Notes: a model not told the origin generated them from the sequence alone. DNA of 64,000 nt from Pedobacter psychrotolerans (GCF_004340665.1 NZ_SLWO01000006.1:124001-188000); one strand, 5' to 3'. Counted from the first letter of the stretch, positions 25,890 to 34,321 are shown. Numbers and translations are program-made.

Positions 25890-26267
25890 ATGGACTATAA
25901 AAAATACACCTACCTACCCGCATCACCAGAAGAAGTTTATTTAGCCCTTACCAAAGACATCAGCATTAAGCTTTGGACGGGTGCTGAGGTTGAATTTGAA
26001 GAGAAACCAGACACTGAATTTTCTTTTTGGGATGGTGATATCGTAGGTAAAAACCTAGAATTTGAAACGAATAAGAAAATTGTACAGCAGTGGTATTTCG
26101 GTGAGAGTACTGAACCATCAATTGTGACCATCAAACTTCACGAAGATAAAAAGGGTACTTCATTGGAGTTTAAACAAACCAATATCCCTGAAGCAGATTA
26201 TAAAGATTTTACGGAAGGTATTGATGAATATTTTTTGGGAGGTTTGGTGGATTTCTTTGATGAGTAA
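25890..26267 (+). CDS. SRPBCC (START/AHSA1-like) domain protein
   Basis: The 125 aa protein looks like a small single-domain SRPBCC fold: an N-terminal beta strand and helix (YLPASPEEVYLALTKD), LWTGAEVEFEEKPDTEFSFW, a KIVQQWYFG strand, VTIKLHEDKKGTSLEFKQTN and a long C-terminal helix ending GGLVDFFDE. These are standard features of Aha1-C-like proteins that bind hydrophobic ligands. No ligand or partner is indicated. ATG 25890 follows the GxxExxY flanking repeat directly. Confidence 0.78.
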   Translation: MDYKKYTYLPASPEEVYLALTKDISIKLWTGAEVEFEEKPDTEFSFWDGDIVGKNLEFETNKKIVQQWYFGESTEPSIVTIKLHEDKKGTSLEFKQTNIPEADYKDFTEGIDEYFLGGLVDFFDE

Positions 26268-26314
26268 AACATAACCTCTGCCCTACTGTTTAGATCTTAA
26301 TCAATACAAAAATC

Positions 26315-26527
26315 ATGAACAGAACTGTTGGACTTATATTAATTGTCGCTGGCATCGCAATGCTGATTTGGACTGGCTTCTCCTATACCAAAAAGGAAAA
26401 AATAGTGGATGCTGGTCCAATTCAAATCTCTGCTGATAGACAAAAGTCTGTTGCCTGGCCTCCTTATGTTGGCGGTATTATTTTAGTAGCAGGAGTTTTT
26501 GTTTTTGTGGCATCAAAAAGGAAATAA
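26315..26527 (+). CDS. Small two-helix membrane protein
   Basis: A 70 aa protein with two hydrophobic segments (residues about 4-22, TVGLILIVAGIAMLIWTGF, and about 50-66, YVGGIILVAGVFVFVAS) separated by a hydrophilic loop and ending RKRK-like (SKRK). This places it in the inner membrane. I do not recognise a named family. It lies 47 bp after the SRPBCC gene on the same strand, and may be co-transcribed. Confidence 0.65.
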   Translation: MNRTVGLILIVAGIAMLIWTGFSYTKKEKIVDAGPIQISADRQKSVAWPPYVGGIILVAGVFVFVASKRK

Positions 26528-26533
26528 TTAAAA

Positions 26534-26597
26534 CGTCATTTCGAGGTGCGAAGCAATCTATCTTGCTAATAAGATTGCTTCATACCTAGAAATGACG
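26534..26597. repeat. Dispersed intergenic palindrome, family A
   Basis: Begins CGTCATTTCGAGGTGCGAAG and ends CTTCATACCTAGAAATGACG, with inner arms CAATCT.. / AAGATTG. A clean hairpin between convergent genes, which could also act as a transcription barrier. Confidence 0.75.
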
Positions 26598-26611
26598 ACT
26601 TTGTGTAATTA

Positions 26612-27781
26612 TTATATTTCACTACTATAAACTGACCTTATTGCATCACGCAAATTGTATTTTGAAGCCATTACTTCGCCATAGGCACCTGCACTGCGAA
26701 TGGCAAAAATATCTCCTCTAAAAGATTCAGGTTGTTCTACTTCTTTACCGAAACAATCAGTGCTTTCGCAAATCGGTCCTACTATGTCATATTTTATGAC
26801 TTTGGACTCTGGACTCTGGACTCCGGACTGACTTAAATTCTCTATTTTATGATAGGCTTGATATAAAGCTGGGCGCATCAAATCTGTCATCCCCGCATCC
26901 AAAACCACGAAGTTTTTCTTCTTGCCGTTTTTAATATATAAAACTTTGGTGATTAATGAAGCAGACTGACCTACAAGCGCTCTGCCCAGTTCAAAGTGAA
27001 CTTCCTGTCCGGCTTTAACTTCTAAAAACTCATTGAAGATTTTAAAGTACGATTTAAAGTCAGGAATCTGATGATCAGGATTATAGTAGTCGATACCTAA
27101 ACCTCCACCTACGTTTAAAACTTTCAGTGTAAAGCCTTTGTCTTCAAACCAGGCGGCAAACTCATTCACCCGGACACACAGGTTTTTATATACATCAAGG
27201 TTGGTAATCTGAGAACCAATATGAAAGTGAATCCCAATAAATTTCAGGTTTGCAGATGCTTTTAAAGTCTCTGCACATTCTGGTAAATCCCAGGAATTAA
27301 TTCCGAATTTATTTTCATCTAAACCCGTGGTGATGTTGTGGTGCGTATGTGCATCAACATTTGGATTGATGCGAATAGCAACCTGTGCTACTTTTCCTTT
27401 TGCAGCAGCCAATTCATTTAGCACGTCCAGTTCCTGAATCGATTCTACATTGAAACAGAAAATATCCAGATCTAACGCTTCATTGATTTCTTTATCAGAT
27501 TTCCCTACTCCGGCAAAAACAATTTTCTGATGATCGAAACCTACTTCTACTGCTCTTCTTACTTCTCCGGCACTCACACAATCTGCACCGAAACCGATAG
27601 ATTTAATTTCTTCAAGCAAAACCGCATTAAAGTTTGCTTTTAAAGCATAGTGGATATGAAATTGATATGGCGCTGCTGCTTCTGCACAAGTGCGAAGTGT
27701 TTTTTGCAGTAAATCAGTATCATAATAGTAAAAAGGGGTTTCTATATTGTTAAACTTTGATATATCTTTATCGACGAACAT
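26612..27781 (-). CDS. lysA: Diaminopimelate decarboxylase
   Basis: LysA makes L-lysine from meso-diaminopimelate with PLP. Taking ATG 27779-27781 gives 389 aa. The N-terminal barrel has the PLP Lys48 in HYALKANFN and the His/Gly substrate loop in FIGIHFHIGSQ, and VGGGLGIDY is present. The C-terminal domain has GPICESTDCFG with the catalytic Cys. A short stretch before it (SQSGVQSPESKV) is encoded by a heptamer repeat of intergenic type inserted in frame at 26804-26831. A TTG two codons upstream is a weaker start. The start codon shares CATG with the divergent small membrane gene. Confidence 0.95.
   Translation of the reverse strand: MFVDKDISKFNNIETPFYYYDTDLLQKTLRTCAEAAAPYQFHIHYALKANFNAVLLEEIKSIGFGADCVSAGEVRRAVEVGFDHQKIVFAGVGKSDKEINEALDLDIFCFNVESIQELDVLNELAAAKGKVAQVAIRINPNVDAHTHHNITTGLDENKFGINSWDLPECAETLKASANLKFIGIHFHIGSQITNLDVYKNLCVRVNEFAAWFEDKGFTLKVLNVGGGLGIDYYNPDHQIPDFKSYFKIFNEFLEVKAGQEVHFELGRALVGQSASLITKVLYIKNGKKKNFVVLDAGMTDLMRPALYQAYHKIENLSQSGVQSPESKVIKYDIVGPICESTDCFGKEVEQPESFRGDIFAIRSAGAYGEVMASKYNLRDAIRSVYSSEI
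26804..26831 (-). repeat. Heptamer tandem repeat inside lysA
   Basis: Four consecutive units on the plus strand, GGACTCT, GGACTCT, GGACTCC and GGACTGA, in the lysA coding region. They keep the frame and encode a Ser/Gly/Gln/Pro-rich linker just before the catalytic-Cys loop. Confidence 0.75.
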
Positions 27782-27950
27782 GTTCAAATTCCTTATTATA
27801 ATTTTAATTTTATTCTTTGGGCTGGTATACTTCGGTAATTACCTCGATTTAAAGAATGGAAGAATTACCCAAAAACAATACAATGGAAAAATCAGATTCA
27901 CCATTGTATTGCTCCTGATTGTACTGTTTCTCTTATTTATTAAAAAATGA
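27780..27950 (+). CDS. Small membrane protein (56 aa), first of a pair
   Basis: From ATG 27780 the ORF encodes 56 aa with two membrane helices (FLIIILILFFGLVYFGNYL and FTIVLLLIVLFLLFI) joined by a basic loop containing NGRITQKQYNGK. No family is recognised. The ATG shares the bases CATG with the lysA start on the other strand, so both mRNAs must begin inside the other gene. The stop TGA overlaps the next ATG (ATGA), which supports a real coding pair. Confidence 0.6.
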   Translation: MFKFLIIILILFFGLVYFGNYLDLKNGRITQKQYNGKIRFTIVLLLIVLFLLFIKK

Positions 27951-28111
27951 AGATTGTAGCTGCCATATTTATTGTATTGATTATTTCCTTGGGATTATTC
28001 AATTCATATAAAAAATACAAGAATGATGTACTTCCAAAGGGCTTTTTAGCTTTGCATATCTTACTTGGCCTTTTGGTCATCGTTGGCGCTTTCTACCTCC
28101 TATTCGAATAA
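27947..28111 (+). CDS. Small membrane protein (54 aa), second of a pair
   Basis: An ORF of 54 aa starting in the ATGA overlap with the previous gene. It has an N-terminal helix (IVAAIFIVLIISLGLF), a polar loop (NSYKKYKNDVLPKG) and a second helix (ALHILLGLLVIVGAFYLLF). Its 3' end overlaps the convergent lysC gene by 12 nt through the palindrome TATTCGAATA, so both proteins end in Leu-Phe-Glu. It is too short for routine gene callers; the paired topology with its neighbour suggests a two-subunit membrane peptide system of unknown role. Confidence 0.55.
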   Translation: MKIVAAIFIVLIISLGLFNSYKKYKNDVLPKGFLALHILLGLLVIVGAFYLLFE

Positions 28112-29413
28112 CCTGTTGTGTAAACTTCTTAACGCTTCTGTTTTATATTCGCTTAAAATAAGTAAAGACACATTGTAATTGCTTCCTCCATAAGAAATCA
28201 TCCGGATTGGAATGTGTTTCAAACCTTCTAAAACCCTGCTGGCGAAACCATGTTTTTCTGAACCAAAATCCCCCACCACACAAACAATACTGTGGTTGGT
28301 ATCTACTTCCACTGTTCCGAAACTTTCCAACTCTTCAATGATTTTCGGAAGATTTCCAATTTCATCGATGGTTAAAGAAACCGCGACTTCAGAAGTGGTG
28401 ATCATATCAATTGGCGTTTTATAGCGCTCAAATACTTCGAAAACACGACGAAGGAAACCATAAGCCAATAACATCCGGCTTGATTGAATACGAATAGCAG
28501 TAATGCCATCTTTAGCAGCAATGGATTTAATTTTCCCCTTTTCGCTGTTATGGGTAATCAACGTCCCTGCCGCTGATGGCTCCATAGTGTTTAACAAACG
28601 AACAGGAATTTTATATTTCTGCGCAGGGAAAACAGATTGCGGATGCAAAATTTTCGCTCCAAAATAAGCCAATTCAGCTGCTTCATCAAAAGAAAGTTGC
28701 GCAATTGGTTTAGTTCCTTTTACCACCCGGGGATCATTGTTGTGCATCCCGTCAATGTCTGTCCAGATTTGAACTTCTTCAGCTAAAATTGCAGCACCAA
28801 GTAAAGATGCAGTATAGTCGCTACCACCGCGGCGTAAATTATCTACTTCACCAAAGCTGTTACGGCAAATAAATCCTTGTGTAATGAATAATTTATTTCC
28901 ATTATGTTGTTCCAGAAGCGGGGTTAAATGCTTTGTAGTAAATGGAATATCAGGCTCATTGTCTTCATCCGTTTTCATGAAATCCAAAGCTGGTAACAAT
29001 ACAGACTCAATTCCAATTGACTTTAAATAAATGTGATATAAAGTGGTAGACAATAGTTCGCCTTGCGCCAGAACTACTTTTTCCTCAATTGGCGTGAAAA
29101 TATCATTGGTTAAAACGGCTAAAAAGCTGAAATGGTAATCAATCACTTCATTTCCCATTTCCTGAAAATCAGCAGCAGGCAACAATTCAATTACGAAATC
29201 CTTATATTTTTGATATAAATTTTCTACGGCAGTGCTTCCGTTCTTCTTATCTCCGGCTAAAAAATAATTAGAAATTTCTACTAAACTATTTGTAGTTCCA
29301 GAAACGGCTGATAACACTACAATCTGTTCTTCATTTGGATTAATAATATCCAATAACTTCGTCATGCGCTCGGGACTACCAACAGATGTACCCCCAAATT
29401 TTAATATTTTCAT
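28100..29413 (-). CDS. lysC: Aspartate kinase
   Basis: Aspartokinase phosphorylates aspartate as the first step to lysine, threonine and methionine. The 437 aa monofunctional enzyme has KFGGTSVGSPE at residues 4-14, a FITQGFICRN region, the RGGSDYTASLLGAA signature and WTDIDGMHNNDPRVV. The C-terminal part carries two ACT domains for feedback control (ITAIRIQSSRMLLAYGFLR and SIVCVVGDFG). It is separated from lysA, another lysine gene on the same strand, only by the two small membrane ORFs on the other strand. No LYS-element riboswitch is seen upstream. Confidence 0.94.
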   Translation of the reverse strand: MKILKFGGTSVGSPERMTKLLDIINPNEEQIVVLSAVSGTTNSLVEISNYFLAGDKKNGSTAVENLYQKYKDFVIELLPAADFQEMGNEVIDYHFSFLAVLTNDIFTPIEEKVVLAQGELLSTTLYHIYLKSIGIESVLLPALDFMKTDEDNEPDIPFTTKHLTPLLEQHNGNKLFITQGFICRNSFGEVDNLRRGGSDYTASLLGAAILAEEVQIWTDIDGMHNNDPRVVKGTKPIAQLSFDEAAELAYFGAKILHPQSVFPAQKYKIPVRLLNTMEPSAAGTLITHNSEKGKIKSIAAKDGITAIRIQSSRMLLAYGFLRRVFEVFERYKTPIDMITTSEVAVSLTIDEIGNLPKIIEELESFGTVEVDTNHSIVCVVGDFGSEKHGFASRVLEGLKHIPIRMISYGGSNYNVSLLILSEYKTEALRSLHNRLFE

Positions 29414-29675
29414 CTACTTAATTATTATTTTATCTGTGATAAAAACTGCCAAAACTTTACATAATTCCCTTCAGATTGTGAAAAAGTTAAGATGGCCTTA
29501 TTTTAATACCGGAATTTCTTTATTATTGTATCGGGGCGTGAAAATAAGCAAAACAAGCTTAAAAGCAACATCCTCAACAAAATAAAATTTGGATAAATCG
29601 AAATAAATGAATTTTGACCAAACTTCAGTAACGAAATTTTGTTCCACACCAGATATTTAATTAAAAAAAAGCTCA

Positions 29676-31412
29676 ATGCAAGCAATTGACCAATCTACAC
29701 AAGCCACCATTAACCAATGGTTAGGCGGTAATTACGACGAGAAAACGAAGGCTGAAATACAAACCTTAGTTGATCAGAATGCAACAACAGAATTAATTGA
29801 TTCTTTTTATAAAAGTTTAGAGTTCGGAACTGGTGGTTTACGTGGCATCATGGGTGCTGGCTCTAACCGAATCAATAAATACACCATTGGAACTGCTACT
29901 CAAGGTTTAGCGAATTATTTAAACAATAAATATCCAGGTGAGAAAATCAGCGTTGCTATTGCACATGATAGCCGTAATAACTCAGATTATTTCGCAAAAA
30001 TTACCGCTGATGTTTTTTCTGCCAATGGCATTTATGTTTATTTTTTCAAAGAATTAAGACCAACGCCAGAGCTTTCTTTCGCGGTACGTCATTTTGGATG
30101 TAAAAGCGGTGTAATGTTAACGGCATCTCACAATCCTAAAGAATATAATGGTTATAAAGCTTATGGTGCAGACGGTGGACAGTTCACTTCTCCTGATGAT
30201 AAGTTGGTGATCGATGAAGTAAATAAAATCAGCAGCATTGATGAGGTTAAGTTTGATCGTGTTGAAGCGAACATTGAATTAATCGGCGAAGCGGTAGATA
30301 AATTATATTTAGACGGCATCACTGCGCTCTCTATTTCTCCTGAAGCCATTAAAAGACAGCATGATTTAAAAATTGTTTACTCTCCTATTCACGGTACCGG
30401 AATCACTTTGGTGCCTAAAGCATTGGAGCAGTTTGGCTTTACCAACGTTACTATTGTAGAAGAGCAAAGCAAACCAGATGGCAATTTCCCGACAGTTGTT
30501 TATCCAAATCCGGAGGAAAAAGATGCTTTAACTTTAGCCATGAATAAGGCTAAAGAGATTGATGCTGATTTAGTGTTGGCAACCGATCCTGATGCGGATC
30601 GCGTAGGTATCGCTGTTAAAGACAATGATGGAGAATGGGTTTTATTAAATGGGAACCAAACGGGAAGTTTATTGATTAATTACCTGTTAACGGCATGGCA
30701 AGAGGCTGGTAAATTAGATGGTAACCAATTCATTGTAAAAACGATTGTAACTTCAAACCTGATCGAAGAAATCGCAAAGAAAAAGGATGTTACTTATTAT
30801 AACACCCTTACAGGATTTAAATATATCGGTCAGGTAATGACTGAACTAGAAGGAAAAAAATACTTTATTGGTGGTGGTGAAGAAAGCTACGGTTATTTAA
30901 TCGGTGATTTAGTTCGCGATAAGGATGCTGTTGTTTCTGCTGCTTTCATTTCTGAAATGACCGCTTACTACAAAGATAAGGGCGCCAGTTTATATAATGC
31001 CTTATTGGATATGTATGTAGAGTATGGTTTGTATAAAGAAGACTTAGTGTCGCTTACTAAAAAAGGCAAAACCGGTGCGGAAGAAATTAAAGCCATGATG
31101 GTGAAATTCAGAGAAAATCCGCCTGCTTCGTTAGGTGGTTCTAAAGTTTCCGTATTAAAGGATTATGAATTGAGTCAGGAAACTGATTTGGAAACAGGAA
31201 AAGTGACTAAATTGGATTACCCTACATCTGATGTATTACAGTTTATTACAGAAGATGGAAGTATCGTTTCTGCCCGTCCGAGTGGTACTGAACCGAAGAT
31301 TAAATTCTATTGCAGTGTTAACGCACCTTTGGCAGATAGAGCTGATTTCACAAAAGTAAATGAAGAATTGGGTGATAAAATTAAATCCGTGATGGCAGAT
31401 TTACAAGCATAA
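29676..31412 (+). CDS. Phosphoglucomutase/phosphomannomutase
   Basis: An alpha-D-phosphohexomutase of 578 aa that moves phosphate between C1 and C6 of glucose or mannose. All four family motifs are visible: the active-site Ser in TASHNPKEYNGYKAYG, the metal loop LATDPDADRVG, the sugar-specificity loop GGGEESYGYLIGD and the phosphate loop RPSGTEPKIKFY. The 570-580 aa length fits the PgcA/Pgm2 subgroup. The gene is followed by its own terminator. No operon partners. Confidence 0.93.
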   Translation: MQAIDQSTQATINQWLGGNYDEKTKAEIQTLVDQNATTELIDSFYKSLEFGTGGLRGIMGAGSNRINKYTIGTATQGLANYLNNKYPGEKISVAIAHDSRNNSDYFAKITADVFSANGIYVYFFKELRPTPELSFAVRHFGCKSGVMLTASHNPKEYNGYKAYGADGGQFTSPDDKLVIDEVNKISSIDEVKFDRVEANIELIGEAVDKLYLDGITALSISPEAIKRQHDLKIVYSPIHGTGITLVPKALEQFGFTNVTIVEEQSKPDGNFPTVVYPNPEEKDALTLAMNKAKEIDADLVLATDPDADRVGIAVKDNDGEWVLLNGNQTGSLLINYLLTAWQEAGKLDGNQFIVKTIVTSNLIEEIAKKKDVTYYNTLTGFKYIGQVMTELEGKKYFIGGGEESYGYLIGDLVRDKDAVVSAAFISEMTAYYKDKGASLYNALLDMYVEYGLYKEDLVSLTKKGKTGAEEIKAMMVKFRENPPASLGGSKVSVLKDYELSQETDLETGKVTKLDYPTSDVLQFITEDGSIVSARPSGTEPKIKFYCSVNAPLADRADFTKVNEELGDKIKSVMADLQA

Positions 31413-31442
31413 GTTAGCCGCAGATTCGCAGATTTATATTTA

Positions 31443-31480
31443 AAACCACAGGTGAATAGAATTCATCTGTGGTTTTTTTG
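31443..31480 (+). terminator. Terminator of the phosphohexomutase gene
   Basis: A 15-bp stem with one G-T pair (31443-31457 with 31461-31475) and a T tract lies 30 bp after the stop. A short CCGCAGATTCGCAGATTT-type repeat piece precedes it. Confidence 0.8.
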
Positions 31481-31492
31481 TTAATAAAATAC

Positions 31493-31915
31493 TGAATCAA
31501 GTTCAGCAGGACGACCGTTCTTAGTTAAATGTCTTAGTAAATCAGATCAAAAAATTATTATAACCAGATCGTCACCCTGAACTTGATTCAAGGTCTATAT
31601 TATTGAATTATCAACGCAGAACGAGTTAGCATGACGCAATGGTTTGTCCCGCAGATCAAAATGATCACCGTAGATTTATGCTTCTCGCTTCTGCGGTAAT
31701 CTCCTAAATCTGCGGGATAATTATTTGAGCAATATCAATTATCCATTAAGCATTTTTATATGAAAGATGCTGAATTAAGTTCAGCAGGACGACCATTCTT
31801 AGTTAAATTCCTTAATAACAGATCGAAAAATTATTATAAACAGATCGTCACCCTGAATTTATTTCAGGGCCTTACTACGATATAGATGCTGAATCAAGTT
31901 CAGCAGGACGAAACT
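31493..31915. repeat. Repeat cluster: duplicated family-B element around a family-C palindrome
   Basis: A roughly 100-bp unit starting TGAATCAAGTTCAGCAGGAC occurs at 31493 and again, about 85-90% alike by eye, at 31771. A third, partial copy is at about 31890. Between them (about 31649-31721) is an inverted repeat of CCCGCAGAT...ATCTGCGGG type (family C, also at 56095-56270). No protein-coding frame is supported across 31481-31984; the region is repeat-built. Confidence 0.75.
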
Positions 31916-31963
31916 TATAAATATCATCTCAACTTTTTTCTTTGCCAACCTCAATTTCGTTTG

Positions 31964-31971
31964 TACATTTG
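31964..31971 (+). promoter_or_regulatory. -7 box of the copper-block first gene
   Basis: TACATTTG, an exact TAnnTTTG, ends 13 nt before ATG 31985. It fixes the start of the 123 aa protein and rejects the frame extension into the repeats. Confidence 0.55.
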
Positions 31972-31984
31972 CAGGCGAAATACA

Positions 31985-32356
31985 ATGTTTAAAAAAGCCC
32001 TTATATTTTTTCTGGTGATCTGTACCATATCAAATTGCTACATGCAATTGATTGTGTATTCAGGCTATCAAATGAATAAGGAATACATCACTTCAGTATT
32101 TTGTATCAACAAGGCCCATCCTGAACTACATTGCGACGGACAATGTTTCTTAGCTAAAAAACTGAAAGATTTAGATGGCAAGAACAAACAAACACAGGAA
32201 ACGCTAAAAAGAATTATAGAAGCCGATCCTGAATTTCAGGTTTTAACAATTAATCATCACCTTCCCTATTTCATAATTAAGTCTGAAAGCCTTTATCTTG
32301 AAAAACCAATAAAAGATCTTTCCATTTCTATTTTCCATCCGCCGAAAACGGTCTAA
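31985..32356 (+). CDS. Exported small protein with Cys-x-Pro-x-LHCxGxC motif, copper-block associated
   Basis: From ATG 31985 the 123 aa protein begins with an export helix (FKKALIFFLVICTISNCYM). It then has C-I-N-K-A-H-P-E-L-H-C-D-G-Q-C followed by FLAKKLKDL. The three Cys and two His in this stretch suggest a metal- or redox-active site. I recall similar small proteins near copper and cytochrome genes in Bacteroidota, without an assigned function. The C-terminal third is His-rich (INHHLPYF, IFHPPK). It heads the block with MbnP, MbnH, SCO1 and cytochrome c, separated from MbnP by a family-B repeat. Confidence 0.7.
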   Translation: MFKKALIFFLVICTISNCYMQLIVYSGYQMNKEYITSVFCINKAHPELHCDGQCFLAKKLKDLDGKNKQTQETLKRIIEADPEFQVLTINHHLPYFIIKSESLYLEKPIKDLSISIFHPPKTV

Positions 32357-32376
32357 GTAAATCTTTTTTTTGAGAT

Positions 32377-32459
32377 CGTCACTCTGATCCGATAGCTATC
32401 GGATTTATTTCAGGGTCTATCATGTATTTTCAGGATGCTGAATTGAATTCAGCATGACG
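32377..32459. repeat. Dispersed intergenic palindrome, family B
   Basis: Starts CGTCACTCTGATCCGATAGC, has an internal CCGATAGCTATCGG palindrome, and ends GAATTGAATTCAGCATGACG. It lies between the Cys-motif gene and MbnP. Confidence 0.7.
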
Positions 32460-32506
32460 ACCGTATTAGAATTTCTTCAAATATTTTACTTATCCATTTT
32501 CAAAAA

Positions 32507-33277
32507 ATGAAAATTTCAACATACTTCTTGGCATTTTTATGCCCTATTATATTACTTTCATCATGTAAAAAAGATGCAGATGAAACCGCAACCGATACCA
32601 AATCAAGCTTTACTTTAGAATTCGAACACCAGGTAAACGGTGCAGCACTGAATTTAAATACCACGACTTATAAAAATGCAAAGGGCGAAGATTTTAAAAT
32701 CAATGTATTCAAATATTATATGAGTAACGTTAAATTAAGCAAAGTCGATGGAACAACTTATTTGGTTCCAGAAAGTTATTTCTTAATAGATGAATCAAAA
32801 CCAGTATCAAAATTAATTACTGTAAGTGATATTCCAACGGGTGATTATACCAAAATTGAATACACCATTGGTGTAGACTACGCACGTAATTTTGCAGGTG
32901 CTCAAACTGGTGCTTTAGATCCAATAAACGGCATGTTCTGGACTTGGAACAGTGGCTATATCTTTGTTAAATTGGAAGGTACTTCGCCACAATCTACAGC
33001 AGCAAATCAGGCTTTGACTTTTCATATAGGCGGCGTTTTAGATCCAAACAACACCATCAGAACTTATTCGACCGAGATAAATAGTGCAAATCCATTGAGA
33101 ATCAGGACAGATTCAAAACCAGATATGCATTTTATTGTAAATGCCGCTGCGCTATTTACAGGTATAACAGATGTTAGTTTTGCCACATTAAATTTCACTA
33201 TGGGAGGAGCTAATTCAGTTCTTGTAGCCAACAACTATGCAAAAGGTTTATTCCGTTTAGATCACATCCATAATTAA
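32507..33277 (+). CDS. mbnP: MbnP-family copper-associated lipoprotein
   Basis: This is a predicted lipoprotein (LLSSC lipobox, Cys20) of 256 aa in the MbnP family. It has LEFEHQVNGAALNLNT, the FKINVFKYYMSNVKL segment, IEYTIGVDYARN and the Trp-bearing GMFWTWNSGYIFVKLEG, then HIGG. In methanotroph methanobactin operons MbnP binds copper and one of its tryptophans is oxidised to kynurenine by the partner MbnH. The next gene is that partner, so the pair is complete. No methanobactin precursor peptide or MbnB/MbnC gene is seen, so a general copper-handling role is inferred. Confidence 0.85.
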   Translation: MKISTYFLAFLCPIILLSSCKKDADETATDTKSSFTLEFEHQVNGAALNLNTTTYKNAKGEDFKINVFKYYMSNVKLSKVDGTTYLVPESYFLIDESKPVSKLITVSDIPTGDYTKIEYTIGVDYARNFAGAQTGALDPINGMFWTWNSGYIFVKLEGTSPQSTAANQALTFHIGGVLDPNNTIRTYSTEINSANPLRIRTDSKPDMHFIVNAAALFTGITDVSFATLNFTMGGANSVLVANNYAKGLFRLDHIHN

Positions 33278-34314
33278 TGATCAGGAAATCAATTGTCTTC
33301 GTGGTGCTTATTGTAAGCATTGCGTTGATGTACGCCTGTAGTAAAAACGAGGAGGAAATTAAGCCGGAAGAAAAACCGGTAACATTTTCTATTCCTGCAA
33401 ATTTTCCTACCCCGGCATACAATTTTGAACAAAATAAACTGAGTAATGCAGGTTTTGCTTTAGGAAAAAAAATATTTTATGATGCCAGGCTATCTGCTGA
33501 TAAAAGTGTATCCTGTGGAAGTTGCCATCAACAATTTGCCGCCTTTGCAAACCTCGATCATAAAGTAAGTCACGGTGTAAACAATTGTCAGGGAAAACGA
33601 AACGCTCCGCCCCTTTTTAACCTGGCCTGGCAAAAAGCTTTCTTTTGGGATGGTGGTGTGAAAAACCTGGAAACATCCCCATTAAATGCCATTACAGATG
33701 CTTGTGAAATGGGGACTGATATCCAAACCATCGTAACTTTTTTAAAAACTACGGCACCTTATCCGGCAATGTTTAAACAAACTTTTGGTACTGATGAGAT
33801 TAATTCTCAATTGCTTTTAAAATCACTCACTCAGTTTACTGGTGTATTGGTTTCGGGAAATTCAAAATATGATCAGGTAATCCGTAAAGAAGCAGGTGTT
33901 TCATTTACTGTTGAAGAACAATCAGGTTATACACTTTTCAAAGAAAAATGCAGCTCATGCCATGCAGAGCCATTTTTTACAGATTTTTCTTATCGCAACA
34001 ATGGACTCGATTTAGTTAGCTCTGATGAAGGTCGTTCCCATATCACCGGTGTGCAAACTGACTTTGGAACATTCAGGATACCGAGTTTAAGAAACATCGA
34101 ATATACTGGTCCGTACATGCACGATGGTCGTTTCTATAACCTGGATGAAGTGCTCGAACATTATGATTCTGGCATTAAGGCAAATAAAAATTTAGATCCA
34201 TCACTTAAAAATGGTATTCAATTAAATAGTGCGGAACGCATACAAATCAAAGCATTTTTAAAAACCTTAACCGACAATGAGTTTATCAAAAACAAATTAT
34301 ATAGCGAATCGTAA
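33277..34314 (+). CDS. mbnH: MbnH-type di-haem cytochrome c peroxidase-like enzyme
   Basis: This 345 aa lipoprotein (MYACSKNEEE lipobox) belongs to the MauG/bacterial cytochrome c peroxidase superfamily. It has two haem c sites: VSCGSCHQQF (about residues 66-75) and KCSSCHAEPFF (about 225-235). FWDGGVKNLE and YMHDGRFYNLDEVLEHYDSG are family motifs. MbnH uses the bis-Fe(IV)-type chemistry of this superfamily to oxidise a Trp of MbnP. The stop of MbnP overlaps this ATG by one base. Distinguishing MbnH from an ordinary peroxidase rests mainly on the adjacency to MbnP. Confidence 0.83.
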   Translation: MIRKSIVFVVLIVSIALMYACSKNEEEIKPEEKPVTFSIPANFPTPAYNFEQNKLSNAGFALGKKIFYDARLSADKSVSCGSCHQQFAAFANLDHKVSHGVNNCQGKRNAPPLFNLAWQKAFFWDGGVKNLETSPLNAITDACEMGTDIQTIVTFLKTTAPYPAMFKQTFGTDEINSQLLLKSLTQFTGVLVSGNSKYDQVIRKEAGVSFTVEEQSGYTLFKEKCSSCHAEPFFTDFSYRNNGLDLVSSDEGRSHITGVQTDFGTFRIPSLRNIEYTGPYMHDGRFYNLDEVLEHYDSGIKANKNLDPSLKNGIQLNSAERIQIKAFLKTLTDNEFIKNKLYSES

Positions 34315-34321
34315 GTGGCTA

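Noticed and set aside
31886..31984. N-terminal extension of the Cys-motif protein
   Set aside because: It would translate a family-B repeat and an exact -7 box; the export helix begins at ATG 31985.
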